A DNA stretch of 64,000 nt from Zychaea mexicana (GCF_025766255.1 NW_026516681.1:248001-312000), one strand, 5' to 3'; numbered from the stretch's first letter, positions 34,863 to 47,470 are shown. Notes: generated by a model from the letters alone, not told the origin. Translations and numbers: made by a program.

Positions 34863-37211
34863 ATGGCGCCTGCACCGACCATGGCGGGGACACAGTCTAT
34901 AGCCGACCTCACTACAAAGCTCCGGACTACGACTGGAGACATCCCGCCATCGCTTATTGGTGCCTCCTCGACCATCGTAGGCGATCGTCTATATTTATTT
35001 GGTGGCCGACTCCAGGCGTCAGCCGAAGTATTGGACAAAGTCTATGTTTTGAATCTCGCCTCAGGAAAATGGACACTTCTCAAGCCTAAAAATGACGCAC
35101 CCACCCCACGATATTTCCATTCAGCCAATGTTTGTCGTACCAATAAAAAAACGACAAGCATTATCTTTTACGGTGGATTGACGGTCAGCACGATGGATAC
35201 CGATGGCCTTCGCTCACTTGGCGATTTATTTCTTCTGGTTCTTGACCAGAATCAACCTTATTGGGAGTACCCAGCAATTAGCTCAGAGAACATGCCTCAC
35301 GAGAGATATTCTCATCTCACTACCATGACTCACAATGACCGGTACTTTGTTGTTCTTGGCGGCCAGGACGTAAATGCAGGCTATATTGACGAGATTAATA
35401 TCTATGATTGTCGGCAGAAGAAATGGCGAGCACCGTATCCTATCAATTCGCATTATTGCACGTACCGCACAGCAGCAGCAACAGTTACACCGATTTCCCC
35501 CAGCATATCGGTTCCTTCCAGCAATTTCTCAGGCTTACTCGGAAATCTCGTATTTACAGGGTCAGGTCACCACAATTATACCAACGGCCTTCCGGCTACT
35601 CCTGCGGCCATCGAAGAGGAGCAAAACCAGGATTTGGAGGAAGTCGTACACCGCCAAAAGCTGAATTCAACCATTTTCACATATAGCAATTATAACTTCT
35701 ACGACCTGAAGCGCACCCTGCATCAGATTACCATTTCGAACAAAGGCCACGTGGTGAGCACCACTGACCTTACAACATCCCTGATTGGCAGCCGCCAGAA
35801 TACCCCACCAGCCTTACGGTTCCCCGCCGCATTCGCATGTGGCCATCATTTAATCGTGGTTGGGCCATGTATTACGCCCGAGTCACAGCAGCTGCATGTG
35901 TGGGCCTTGAATGTGGTGTCAATGGCATGGTCGCGGATAGATCCAGGGCCAGCACTTTTACGAGGCTCGTGGCTGAGAGGAATGTTGCACGAAAACCGTA
36001 ACCAATTTATTGTTTTTGGTCATCCGGGACGATCCATGCAAGACGATCACACGCAACGAGTAATCCATTTTGAATACTTTGCCAGTATCGATACTGAGGC
36101 ATTTGGTGTATACCGTCCACCACAGTTGACGTTTGGACCGGCAGCACAAGAAGCAGGATTGGCGTTGCTGAGCAACCCAGCTTTGTCAGATATAACCATG
36201 GTATCAACCGATGGCTTCCGCGTGCGAGCCAACTCCAAAATTATCGCACAACGCTGGCCGTCTGTGCACACTCGCCTAATTCCGTTAGTATCACCGACAG
36301 TAGCTAAAGGAGCAACAGCAACAACAGTATCATTTTCGTCATCCACATTTGTCCAGTATACACTGACGTTTCCGGATACCTACGATATTTTGATCGCATT
36401 CATCCAGTTTTTGTACACGGATCATCTTACAACGGTCGAACAGAATCAGCCACGGATCCTCACACGCTTGTTACTTTTGGCAGATTTGTTTGCGCTGGGT
36501 CGTCTAAAGTCACTTACAATCCATTCGTTGCACCAGATGCTACAGATATCGACGGCACCCGATATTTATCAAACTGCGGCATTGGCGGACTGCCCGTCCC
36601 TTCAAATCCGGGCGCTGCGTGTGATGGTAAATGCCAAAAAGATTATTCAACACCAGCAAAACCAGCAACAGTATCAACAACACCAACAAAGGGTGCAGCT
36701 TTTACAACAACAGCAACACCCCCAACAGCAACAGCCGTCGCAAAATATTGTGGATAAACTTGCCTCCTGCTCCTCTCATCCCAATGCACAATTATCAACA
36801 GGATTAGCAACCTATCAACCATTGTCCAAACTATTGCGTCAATACGACCTGAATGCGCCGATACCTTACAACAGCACCGCTGGTAGTAACGCAAATCATC
36901 ATAGCACTTTAGCTGCAGATCTTGCAACTTTCCCTGCACCACCTCCGCCACCAACTCATCCTACGCAACAACAGCAAAAACAACAACAGCAACGGTTTCA
37001 GACAGCTCCACCATTACGAGCGAAAAATCCCTCGAGAAAAAACAGCAACAATACAACCAGTTCACCAACAACACCTAGTAGCACAAACTCCTCCTCGGCT
37101 TCGCCAAAATTGACATCCTCGCCATCTTCAGCACTTTCTCCGTCCTCAACGCCCTCATTAAAAGCACCTCGCGATGTAAAACAGGTTGTCTGGTTCCCAA
37201 TGACGTTTTGA
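34863..37211 (+). CDS. Kelch-repeat protein with degenerate BTB domain, Mds3/Pmd1/Ral2-like
   Basis: A single exon encodes 782 residues, intronless among intron-rich neighbours. Kelch-type blades are visible as GDRLYLFGGRL, TSIIFYGGLT, RYFVVLGGQD, NLVFTGSG, HLIVVGPC and FIVFGHPG. Then comes LSDITMVSTDGFRVRANSKI with QRWPSVHTRL, and FPDTYDILIAFIQFLYTDHL, the pattern of the BTB-like region in Mds3/Pmd1 and fission-yeast Ral2. The C-terminal third is Gln-, Ser- and Pro-rich low complexity. Mds3 and Pmd1 negatively regulate sporulation and pH/TOR responses; Ral2 acts upstream of Ras1. Which role applies here is not shown by sequence. I chose the ATG at 34863; the second, at 34884, is also plausible. 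Confidence 0.8.
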   Translation: MAPAPTMAGTQSIADLTTKLRTTTGDIPPSLIGASSTIVGDRLYLFGGRLQASAEVLDKVYVLNLASGKWTLLKPKNDAPTPRYFHSANVCRTNKKTTSIIFYGGLTVSTMDTDGLRSLGDLFLLVLDQNQPYWEYPAISSENMPHERYSHLTTMTHNDRYFVVLGGQDVNAGYIDEINIYDCRQKKWRAPYPINSHYCTYRTAAATVTPISPSISVPSSNFSGLLGNLVFTGSGHHNYTNGLPATPAAIEEEQNQDLEEVVHRQKLNSTIFTYSNYNFYDLKRTLHQITISNKGHVVSTTDLTTSLIGSRQNTPPALRFPAAFACGHHLIVVGPCITPESQQLHVWALNVVSMAWSRIDPGPALLRGSWLRGMLHENRNQFIVFGHPGRSMQDDHTQRVIHFEYFASIDTEAFGVYRPPQLTFGPAAQEAGLALLSNPALSDITMVSTDGFRVRANSKIIAQRWPSVHTRLIPLVSPTVAKGATATTVSFSSSTFVQYTLTFPDTYDILIAFIQFLYTDHLTTVEQNQPRILTRLLLLADLFALGRLKSLTIHSLHQMLQISTAPDIYQTAALADCPSLQIRALRVMVNAKKIIQHQQNQQQYQQHQQRVQLLQQQQHPQQQQPSQNIVDKLASCSSHPNAQLSTGLATYQPLSKLLRQYDLNAPIPYNSTAGSNANHHSTLAADLATFPAPPPPPTHPTQQQQKQQQQRFQTAPPLRAKNPSRKNSNNTTSSPTTPSSTNSSSASPKLTSSPSSALSPSSTPSLKAPRDVKQVVWFPMTF

Positions 37212-39384
37212 TATGCTCCCCCTCTCTACCTTAATAGAAGAAAAAGAAGAGCCAAATACCTGATATGTGATATCTATACATAGTTTTTCTTTATCATCGA
37301 GACATATACCAAGGCTGGTCCTTTATTTTTCATTGTATAAAAAAGATCCATTAGTTGCAGTAAAATGTAGCAATAATTCAAGGCAAAGGATAAAAAATCT
37401 CATTTTTTTAAAACAGTACCATATGTATGCTTCGTAAAACAAATAAGCATACGAACTTATTTCAAATTTATTTCCCTTCCCCTCACTATGGCTTATACAG
37501 TTTTTTTAAAAATTGGCTGAATGCAGTTGAAACGAGCTAATTTGAAATGAACTTACCTAAAATGACTGGCGCTAATAGTTTCATGCAAAGTCTGAGTGAG
37601 ACAGTATAAGGCGTATAATAGACAGAAGAGAGCTTTGTCTGATACTGTTGAGATTTTAAGTGCTTCTATCAAGGATTTAGATTCTCGGTCTATATATTCT
37701 CATTTTGCGCACTGTATTGCTTTTGAATGAAACCACATAAATAATATGAGATTTGCGTCATACGTTTTCTTTAATGAGCGCAACAACACAACGATAGATT
37801 CTAATAAACATAGGATAGCAGTGATCTCATATGCCATGATCCAAACACCATACAGTATCTGTTGCAACTATAATTTATAGACCACACTAATCGTTTCTCC
37901 GGACTGTTGTAGCTTTAAATACTCATCCCATAATTATTTGTCTAACTATTGAAGCAGCTTTTATAGTGTTGTTCCACCACTGCCGATGATTTGAAGCTTA
38001 TTCAACGATAAATTCGTCAACATTTGCAATACCAGGCTATACTGTTATTTGGTCATAAGTAATGCCACGACGGACCCTTCCAAGGCTGTTTGCCGATAAT
38101 GTAGCTGATTATCTATATGTTTTTGATTCACGCAAACGAAATCATTACTTACGAGTGTGCATTATATTGGCTTTGAGCAGAGAGAAGAGTATAAATCGCT
38201 TATGCCGTTTCAATAATTGGTTGTATTACTTCCTTTTGAATCGCGCATCTGTCGGCGCCATTTAAATTTCCGGGGTTCGCTTGTTTGTGGTATACGCATC
38301 GAGACTTTGCTCGTTGTATACCTTTTACACGACAGCAATAAAGTATACATACATAGAAGATGAACGATAACCAAATCGGCTGGCATTTAATATGTATGAT
38401 CTATCAATTACATAGCAGAGACTTCTATATACATATAATTTTGGCTACCAGATTGTATCCAAAGCATTTGTGTACTGTACCTATGCAATTTCTAATCCTA
38501 TGATAGTGCATTACTGTACGATTTTTGCGTGGGAATGGCTGAGACTTCATCAAGGTGATCCTTCTGTAAGGTGCTATAACTATATCTTCGCCAACGAAAG
38601 TGATAAGCGTTGCGAAGAAATTTACAACACGTTCATAATTTGAGTTTGGAGTCATATTTAGATAGTATTCGGTCAGAGCCGAGGGAAGCGAAGAGTATTG
38701 ACGATTACTCATTGAAGTGGAACCGTTTTGACAGTATCCTGTGCCCCATGGGTAAACCTCTCCCGTCGAATACCCCGCTTACTATCGCGACTAAGGCGAA
38801 GGGGCTTTTTCTAGCGCTACTAAGTAATAGTAAGGAGTGACACTCAAAAGACTCGAGTACGTGCTGTCAATTCTGCTAAACCCCCCAGGGGGTCTGTCCT
38901 AAGGGAATCATCTCTGCCGTACCTCTACTACAAAGTTTTGATTACGCGGTGCTTGAGTCTGGCTCACCCGTCATGCCAAGAAAAATCACCTGGTTGCGCC
39001 AGGGATAGCTCAAAAGTTCAGGTGGATCGGCCGAAAGAGACAACACACTTTCTGGTATACAATGATGAAATACTTCCAGTATATGACAATAGTAATGATT
39101 AAAAAATTTCTGCGTATTGAAGTATCAGGAGGCATCTTGAACAGGTTGGATATCGAAGTAAACCCTGATCTCCGGCATGTAAAACTTCTCCTGGAATATC
39201 AAACTAAATGAGTCTGCTGGTCGGTGAACGAAATTAGCATTTAAGCTTCATCTAGCCACGCAGATGATCAAAAAAAAGTGTACAAACTATCGCTGTAACG
39301 TTACAAATTTTAGAAAAAAAACCTGAACGAGGATACTTTTTTACCTTGATCTCTCCTCTTCCTTCAAGATTACTACAAATACAT
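37212..39384. other. Intergenic region, possible repeat remnants
   Basis: About 2.2 kb with no supportable gene. A moderately GC-richer patch at about 38640-39000 stands out from its AT-rich surroundings and has an open frame of 76 codons (38610-38840), but I cannot assign it. Confidence 0.45.
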
Positions 39385-41485
39385 ATGTCTATTTTGCCAA
39401 ATAATGATTCCGACGAATACGATAATGATCATTATAATGGGCTTACAGTTACGGCGAGCAATAGTAATCCCTCTCAGTTAGGAGACATCGGAAAAGTCAG
39501 CACTACCAGCGAAAAAATATCTACATATACAGATCAGCAAAATAATGACTGCAATAATTCAAATGACCTAGAAAGGGCCCAGTCTGGTATGAACTGGGCT
39601 GGCACATATAATATCAACAGCACATAATACCAATTTTTTGAGATACCCTTATGTGTTTTTCGTTCTATTAGTGAATGAAGCTAGTATCGTTGACCCCACT
39701 CCAAAAGACGCTCTCAACGATATTCCGGACGGTGGATATGGATGGTACGACAACTGATATTGTTGAACGTGTATATGTGTTTGAAGAACGCAAAAAACGC
39801 TTATTAATGCTATTAGCTTGTTACTGCTCCTTTAGGGCTGTAGCGGTGGCGGGATTTCTGGCCAATTTCGTTATGTTTGGTATAGCATCTGTTTGGGGAG
39901 TGCTCTCGCAAGCCTTTGCAACATCTACTCTAGAAGGCAAAGCAAGTACATTGGAGTTGATGACAGTCGGATCTCTCGTCAATGTTTGCTTGAATATATT
40001 CTCTCCAGTCAGCATTGTACTTGTTCGCTTCGGTACACGTTTCAATTATGCATTAGGAAGCGTAATAATGTGCCTGGCCATTATTTTATCCGGGTTCGCC
40101 ACGGAAGTGTGGCATTTGTATCTCTCACAGGGACTTCTTTACGGTTTTGGAGCTTCTTTCCTTTACATGGTAAAAGCATCAAAACTGAAGAATACTAAGC
40201 CAAAGTCATCATACTAAATTAGATAATGTTTGAATATGTGTATAGTCTATAGCATCGGTAATCCCACAATGGTAAGCTGAGAGGATGAAACCCTGATTAT
40301 AATATACCATCTGTCAAAGCTGATCGGAAACGATATACATAACAGGTTTACTACGCGACGAGCAACTGCTATGGGGCTTTGTTCAAGCGGCACTGGTTTA
40401 GGCGGTTTGGCTCTTAGCCCAATGGTAAAGTTTATATAACAACTATCGCAAAACATATTTTTGTTGTTGCTTAGAGGAAGTGGCGCGTAATTTTTAACTA
40501 AATCATACCGATAGACAAATTACCTTCTCGAGAAATATGGAATACTTTGGGCATATTGCATTCTCGGATTTTTCTCACTAGGCATTTGTGCTGTTGGAAC
40601 GATCTTGATAAAAGACAGAATGCCTAGCGCGTACCGTAAACAAATGCCTATCAAATCGCCAATCGATTGGTCAATGTTCAAGATGACAGATTTAAATGTA
40701 TGGCTGGTGGGTTCTGTAGTCGGATTAATGGGGTACCTTGGTCCTGTATTCTACCTACCAAGTAAGTTCACAGAAAAGTAGAAATACAGACATATTAGAT
40801 TTTACTTTTTCTTTGGTTCATAGTTACAATTGGCTAGTCTTATATACATCCATCGTTAACGTGTAATATAGAGTATGCAGCGGATATTGGCATAAATCCA
40901 ACCAATGCTTCAAATCTCCTTGCAATCATGCTAGCTTTTAGCGCCATCGGCCGTATTGCATTGGGATATGTAGCAGACAAAATCGGTCGCCTCAATATGT
41001 TTATTATTTGCTCTGCATTATCAAGTATATTCAGCTTTGTCATCTGGCCTTTTGCTGATTCGTTTGAGATTCTCTTGGTCTTCTGTATCTTATGGGGAAC
41101 GACGTGCGGAATGTATTACGGATTGGTACGAACTAATTTCTCATCTTTTTTTAATGCTTCTTTAACAGCAATTTTTGGTGACTAGGTATAAATTGATACT
41201 AATACGTGTTTTTGGGTAACTCTTGTCTTTCCTATATAGGCGGCACCCATTACTGCAAGTGTTGTGGGCATGGAGAAACTTTCATCTGGACTATCAATTG
41301 TTTTCATCGTCAGCGCAATTGCTGCCATGGGAACACCTATATCGGCAGCTATCCAGCAGTCAACTCCGGACCATGGCTACCTTGGAATTCAAATGTTCAC
41401 CGGAGCAGTCTACATTGCTGGCGCATTAATTTGCATATATCTCAAACTTCGGTTGACAGGAGGCTCCTTATTTAAAAAATATTAA
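39385..41485 (+). CDS. Monocarboxylate-transporter-like MFS protein (MCT copy 2, intact)
   Basis: Eight exons (39385-39586, 39672-39744, 39836-40169, 40246-40271, 40346-40424, 40515-40761, 40872-41125, 41240-41485) are phase-consistent and give 486 residues. After a polar Asn/Asp/Ser-rich N-terminal tail comes the MCT family signature DGGYGW, with the Trp codon split by intron 2. TM segments such as FLANFVMFGIASVWGVLSQA follow, then the second signature FTTRRATAMGLCSSGTGLGG in TM5. A typical A-like loop reads GRIALGYVADKIGRLN, and SIVFIVSAIAAMGTPI lies near the end. Twelve spans and proton-linked monocarboxylate (or related organic acid/riboflavin-type) transport are expected from the family; the substrate is unknown. 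It shares its exon plan exactly with copies 4 and 5. Confidence 0.9.
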
Positions 41486-42079
41486 TAGTAATATAATGGT
41501 AGGTTACGATCCTTCTCAGTGCAGGGCTTCATCTGGAGCTGGTTCGTCGAAAGCTTTTTAATAAGTAAACAAATTCAGAATAGCACTTGATAGCGCATGC
41601 ACGCATATGCACGCGTAGATTTAGCTTTCAGTCAATGCCTCACGATAGATATCAAACATTGTTTTCGACATGGAATGGAAAGGTTGTGCCGACACGGCGG
41701 ATTAAGGGGAATAAAGCGCTGTAGTACTGCTCGGAAAATAGATTAAAGCTCTTTTTCTTTACATCGGCCAGGTGACTTGATAAACATGGCATACAAAAAA
41801 ACTCACCTTATTTGTTACAGGATACAAGCATCTTCTGCGCTTTTTTTTGTTTTATTATAAATTTAGGGACTCGGCGCCCTAAGGAGAAGGAAGGGAAATC
41901 TAGCTAAGAGGGTGTGCAGGTGGTTGATGGCAGCAACATGGCTCCATGGGGTTTCATCGAGGACTGAATGCCAGTGCATGGTCCATATCGTTTGAAGAAT
42001 AAGGCCAATTACATCCAAGTGGGTCGCATCTTCTGCGCTTCTTCCCATCGAACTTGGAAAAATAAAAAACTGGGAATTG
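41486..42079. other. Intergenic region between MCT copies
   Basis: No intact gene. On the minus strand, 42048-41866 encodes a 61-residue frame (QTIWTMHWHSVLDETPW, then NHLHTLLARFPFLL) that recalls C-terminal ends of mucoralean LINE-type reverse transcriptases from memory. This is listed as a low-confidence element below. Confidence 0.4.
41863..42048 (-). mobile_element. Possible LINE 3'-end coding fragment
   Basis: A 61-codon frame with the pattern IWxxHWxxVLDExPW, a short spacer, then an INxLHxLLARFPFLL end, resembling the tail of retrotransposon-encoded proteins in Mucorales as I recall them. There is no RT domain nearby. It could instead be chance. Confidence 0.25.
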
Positions 42080-44265
42080 CTGCTACTAACACTATTGACA
42101 CGAGTGCTTCAAATCCCAAACGATCCTCCGAACAAGATAACTGCAACAATTTTACAGTTACGCAGAGCACGAAACATTAATTGGATTTCGAGAAAGCGAT
42201 CACTGTCGATAACAGTACCATCAGTGAGGAACTGCAACAGAGTGTAAATCAGCACAATGGCGAAAATAAGCTGCTTGTCATCTTTATTAAAACGGTTATC
42301 CTGTTAAAGCCGATAAATCTAGTAATGTCAAGCCACCTCCAAAGTAATTGCTTGAAACGGAGGTTACGGATGGTATGGGGATAGCTATAACATATGTTTA
42401 TTGTTTAAACGATAAAAAAAGAAAGAAAAAGAGGTAATGCTTGCCGACCTTCAATATGTAAAAATTATACAGGGCCGTGGCGTGTCAGAATTTTTTGCCA
42501 ATTTCGTCATGTTTGGCGTCCTGAACGCATGGGGCAATTTCTCACAAGCTTTTGCGACCTCGATCCTAAAAGGAAAAGCAACAGCTATACATTTGATGAC
42601 TGTTGGATCTGTTGCTAGTGTAATCCAGAACGTATTTTCCTTGGTACCTGCTTTCTTGTCAGAGTAGGCGGCACACGACTCAATTATGCTATTGGAGCAT
42701 ATTTATGTCTGGGCGTAATATTAGCTTGCTTCAACACTGAGGTATGACATCTATACATGACGCAAGGACTCCTCTCTGGTCTTGGTGTATCTTTTCTTTA
42801 CATGATAAGAAGAAAAAAGAAAAAAATCTTTAGCTCTATTTCCCTTATTTTAACATTAGATTGTTTGTTTATTTACGTTTATGTATGGTTAGTCTGTAGC
42901 ATTCATCATACCGCAATGGTAAGAGCGTAATTAATAAGAATTGCTGTATGTATTTCAGCGATCTAACTAAAGAAAGCTACACATGTAGAAGGTTTACTAC
43001 TCACAGAGGCACAGTAACCGGTCTCGCTTTGAGCGGCTTGAGGGTTGGGTACTCTCGCACTAAGTCCTATGTTGGTGATGATAATATGCTGTCACCTAAC
43101 CTGATACAGATCTACCAATAGCATACTTGATCCTGAAGTTCGGTATACCATGGGCATATCGAATTCTCGGCCATTTCTGCTTGGATATATGTGCGTTGGG
43201 AACGATTATGGTGAAGGATCGCTTTTTTCGGTCTTAGTTTATCAACCAGTTCTTGCGATCACCTATTCGGTTGTCCATGTTCACAGATAAAAATTTCAAC
43301 CTGTGGTTGGTGGGCTCGGTATTTGGTGTAACTGGATATTTAGGTCCCTTATTTCATGTCCCAAGTAAGCATTGCTATTAACTAGGACGAGCCTTTAGAA
43401 ATTAGAGAAAACGCCGATCCTGTTGACTTAGGACAATCAACTTCTTGAAATATATAGAATATGCTGCTTCTACTGGCATAAACTCGACGGTTGCTTCAAA
43501 TCTTATCTCTATACTAGCTGTGGTGACGGCTCTTGGCAGAGTCGGTCTAGGTTAAGTAGGTGACGGGATCGGTCGGCTCAACATGTTTAAAACTACGTTT
43601 GCCCTCTCTGGCATACATAGCTCTTTAATTTGGCCTTTTGGTACATCGCACAATATTTCGTTAACCCACTGCATTCTGAGGGGATTGACTGGTGGAATGT
43701 ACTTTGCACCGGTTAGATATACTCTATATATCTCACACCAGATTTATAATAATGGGATATTACGGATGCAACTTGACACAGTGCAGTAAGCTTATTTTGA
43801 ACCATACAGGCAACGCCAATAGCTACGAGCGTTGTCGGCTTGGGGAAGCTTCTGCAGGATTATCTATTGTTTTCATTATGAGTCTCCACATTATATACCT
43901 GTTTAGCTCTTTAAGTTTCCCCCTCTACCTCACCTAACATTATACATTGTGTCACTCTTCCACCCACCCTACTCCTTTTCCGCCTCTGCCGTATGGGGTT
44001 TTTTTCTTCGAGGTCGGGCTTAGCGGACGTGCGAAAATTGACAAGCGCTTTATAGTCACTTATTTTATCCACCCATAAAATAAAAACAATTCATTATGAG
44101 CTCCATCGGTGCTATGAGCACACCATTATCGGGAGCCATCCAACAGACAGCACCGATCAATCGATGTATTGGAATCTAAATGTTTGATGGATCTACCTAC
44201 GTGTGCGGTGCAACTTAATTGCTTATATCTGAAATATCGTTGACTTGATCGCTCCTTTGGAAATA
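42080..44265 (+). pseudogene. Decayed monocarboxylate-transporter-like gene (MCT copy 3) with an insertion
   Basis: Every exon of the MCT plan is recognisable in order. Lesions seen directly: a frameshift near 42645 leading to TAG at 42665-42667 inside the TM2-4 exon (FFANFVMFGVLNAWGNFSQA still readable); loss of that exon's donor (GT to AT at 42805-42806); loss of the donor after the exon carrying LSPM (near 43069); TAA at 43553-43555 in the exon with GDGIGRLNMF; a 207-bp insertion at 43883-44089 in the last exon; and further stops after it (near 44176). The remnants are closer to copies 2, 4 and 5 than pseudogene copy 1 is, implying later inactivation. It lies between two intact same-strand copies. 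Confidence 0.9.
43883..44089. mobile_element. 207-bp insertion with 11-bp target-site duplication (SINE-like)
   Basis: The 11 bases TTCATTATGAG occur immediately before (43872-43882) and at the end of the insertion (44090-44100). Removing the insertion plus one copy of the duplication exactly rejoins the last exon's reading frame (…SIVFIM then SSIGAMSTP…), which proves an insertion event into an MCT exon. The right end is A-rich (ATAAAATAAAAACAA), suggesting retroposition. There is no open frame and no convincing tRNA-like A/B box, so family assignment is open: SINE, truncated LINE tail or MITE. Confidence 0.8.
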
Positions 44266-44992
44266 TTGAACAGTACGCTATACGTGTACCTGCCTATAAT
44301 AAATTCTTTACATTTGATTGTAAAGCTTCAAATCAAAAAGAACGAAAATGTCGAATTCAATTCTTCTCTTTAGCGTACTGAGAAGTGTATGACAGCAGAA
44401 TGATTGCAATGTCGATCACTTACCATGCACTGGGTGGTGCGAGTTTTGTGCTTTATCGCTTGATACACGCTTATAAAGTATTTGCTCCTTTCGTCTTACC
44501 CTATCATTTGGTCATAACGTAAATACAACGTGAAGCGTACGAAAAGAGATGAGCCTGATCAATTACCTCTCTCGATGAGGAGCAGCAGAGCCAACAGAGG
44601 CTATATACCGTTAAAAAACACAAAAAACCTAAAACATCAAAGCTTGCACTCATGCGCAGTACGTAGTGCATTGTTGTTGCTCGGTATCGCTCAATTACCT
44701 GTGGCAAAACTATCGCACGACTTGAAGACCTATTAATATTATTCCATTAAGCCCTAAAAGATATAGTATTGGTTGAAACGGTGGGAAGCTCGGAACGTTT
44801 CCTTATTTTCCATTCGCCTGCTTGACACTATAAACGCTCATTTGAATACAATGTTGAGAGTTACAGATTTTTTTATCTAACCTTCTTAAACTGTTATTTT
44901 TCCTACCCCTCTTCGTTTTCGGTTTTTCTCCGCGACTTTATCCTTTCTACAGCTCAAATAGCCACACAGCTTATTTCATTTATTTATATAAT
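44266..44992. promoter_or_regulatory. Upstream region of MCT copy 4
   Basis: About 730 bp with no gene. T-rich and CT-rich tracts (44880-44990), then TATTTATATAATATG right at the start codon, suggest the promoter and leader of the next transporter gene. Confidence 0.4.
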
Positions 44993-47073
44993 ATGAAGGA
45001 TGAGCGATCCGACGACGGCAAAAGCAATGACTACGATCTAAGCACCGTCGCTACCCAACAGGACAACTACCAGCTGGATCTGGAAAAGGCCTCTGTTGCT
45101 GCTATTGACGAAAATTCATCTATTGGTGGCAGTGATCAAACGACGAACACTTTTGAAAAAACTAGCTCTAGTAAGTATCAATGCTGATTCACACGGATAT
45201 ATGATTAGACTACAATTTCGAGATCAACAAGGATGGTCATGGATTCTATCAAACGATGATCATATCGCTCTAGGAATTGCAGATAATGCAAGCATCGTCG
45301 AGCCAACAACAAAAGGCACGTTTGATGACGAAGTTGATGGTGGGTACGGATGGTATGTTATCACCAACAGTGTGAAAAAAAGAAGGGGTCACATGTCGCA
45401 ACAAAGGGGAAAGAGACTATTTCAGAAAAAGCCATGGTAGAATCCTATTTGACTCTTTATCATAGGGCTATAGCTGTATCCGGGCTCCTTGCCAATTTCG
45501 TCATGTTTGGAGTAGTTTCAGTATGGGGCGTTTTTTCACAGGCGTATTCGGTATCGACTCTAGCAGGCAAAGCAACGACACTACAGCTAATGGGCGTGGG
45601 TAGCCTTGTCGGTGTCGTGACAAATATATGTTCTCCTGTTACTATTTTGTTAGTACGGTTTGGTACACGCTTCAATTATGCTTTTGGAAGCATTCTATCG
45701 TGTCTTGGACTCATATTAGCCGGCTTCAGCACCGAGGTGTGGCACTTGTATCTCTCTCAAGGTCTCCTTTTTGGTTTTGGCGCTTCACTTCTATATATGG
45801 TATGGTAATTTGAGAGAGGATGTATGCTACATTCAACAAGATAATTGATCTTCTTTCTTTTTCATATTCTTAATTTGAAACCACTTGTCAATACTACATA
45901 TAGTCGGTAGCATCGGTTATTCCACAATGGTAAACTCAAAAACAAGAATCCTTGAATTCTTCATTTCTGACTACTAACAGCATGAAGACTATAAAAGGTT
46001 CACTAAAAGACGTGCTACAGCAATGGGAATCAGCAGTGCTGGTACAGGATTGGGTGGTCTGGCATTAAGTCCTATGGTACTCAATATATTCTGGCATTTG
46101 ATAAGCCGATTTTTAACCTATGTGCTAATCGTGCTCATTAATTATAGGTTAGTTCGCTAATCATAAGATTTGGAATACCATGGGCCTATCGGATCCTCGG
46201 CCTTTTCTCATTAGGCGTGTGCTGTTTGGGAACAATCCTCATTAAAGACCGGTATCCTAGCTCACATCGGAAGCAAATGCCTATCAAATCACCTATTCAA
46301 CTTTCCATGCTCAAGGGCATCGATTTCAATGTGTGGCTGATAGGAGCGGTTACCGCATTGACGGGCTACGTGGTTCCTTTATTTTACCTACCAAGTAAGC
46401 GAGTTGTGATAATAATACGAGAAAGGAAACTCGTTTCTTGTAACCTTCACGTATGTATCTGTAAACTATGGATTTAGAGTATGCTGCTAGCATCGGGATA
46501 AATCAAACAGATTCCGCAAACTTGCTTGCAATTCTGTGTGCTATGAATGCAATTGGCCGCATAGCATTCGGATACGTTGGCGACAAGATTGGCCGACTTA
46601 ATATGCTAGTCATTTCGTCAATGTTTTCTGGCTTGGTATCTTTTGTCGTTTGGCCATTTGCTACTTCGTACAACGTTCTACTTGTTTATTGCATCTTGTG
46701 GGGCCCACTATGCGGTATGTATTATGGATTGGTAAGTATCTTTTATCTACTGTATCAATGCTAGAAAGTGCTTACATTGACATACATCTAAACGTGTCTT
46801 TAAGCGGAAATGTCTCATAATGGTCCTTAGGCTGCACCTATCACCGCAAGTGTCGTTGGCATGGAAAAGTTAGGCTCTGGATTATCGATCCTTTTTATCG
46901 TCAGTGCAATTGCTGCCTTAGGAGCACCTATGGCAGCTGCCATACAGCAAGCAGTGCCGGATAATGGATACCTTGGTGTACAGATGTTTGTTGGATCTGT
47001 GTACGTCGGTGGTGCCTTTATCTGTTTATACTTGAAATATCGCCTTACACGTTCGCTATTGGCGTTCTGTTGA
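44993..47073 (+). CDS. Monocarboxylate-transporter-like MFS protein (MCT copy 4, intact)
   Basis: Eight exons (44993-45170, 45283-45352, 45466-45799, 45904-45929, 45998-46076, 46148-46394, 46478-46731, 46831-47073) give 476 residues. The N-terminal cytosolic tail is acidic and polar. The MCT signature DGGYGW spans the exon 2/3 junction. TM5 carries FTKRRATAMGISSAGTGLGG. The loop GRIAFGYVGDKIGRLN and the C-terminal SILFIVSAIAALGAPM are conserved. Exon lengths from 3 to 7 (334, 26, 79, 247, 254) are identical to copies 2 and 5. The donor after exon 5 is GTACTC, weaker than its paralogues. Twelve membrane spans and proton-coupled small-acid transport are family expectations only. Confidence 0.9.
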
Positions 47074-47470
47074 CAATATGCATGTAACTGCTAATGTATG
47101 TTTCTGTCGCTTCCTATGTAGCTATGATAGTGTAGTTATTTTTCTCGTCAATAACTACTATTTTATATCCAAAAGTCCTAAGCAAAACTTATAAAATGTT
47201 CAGTTCGGGCGCTTTGTCGTAGTCGGCTAAAGCGATACATCTCATAGAAATCATGATGAGCTTTGGCAGAAAATGCATCGATAAATAAAGGACCATGTCA
47301 GGTTCTTAAAAAAACCAAGATACTGTTAATAAGAAGAAATATGGTTTGACTGGAAGTCAAGTGTATTAGCGGCATAAAATTTCACAGACAAAAAACAAAA
47401 AAAAAGATCGGGGTGGAGGAGGCCTTAGACAACAAATTGCCACTTTTCACTTTTATTGCATAAAGGCATA
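47074..47470. other. Short intergenic region
   Basis: Contains the 3' end of MCT copy 4 and the promoter of NDUFAF3; an A-rich run sits near 47391-47407. No gene is seen. Confidence 0.5.

Noticed and set aside
38610..38840. 76-codon frame in a GC-richer patch
   Set aside because: No recognisable motif; kept only as an intergenic note. Could be an old transposon piece.
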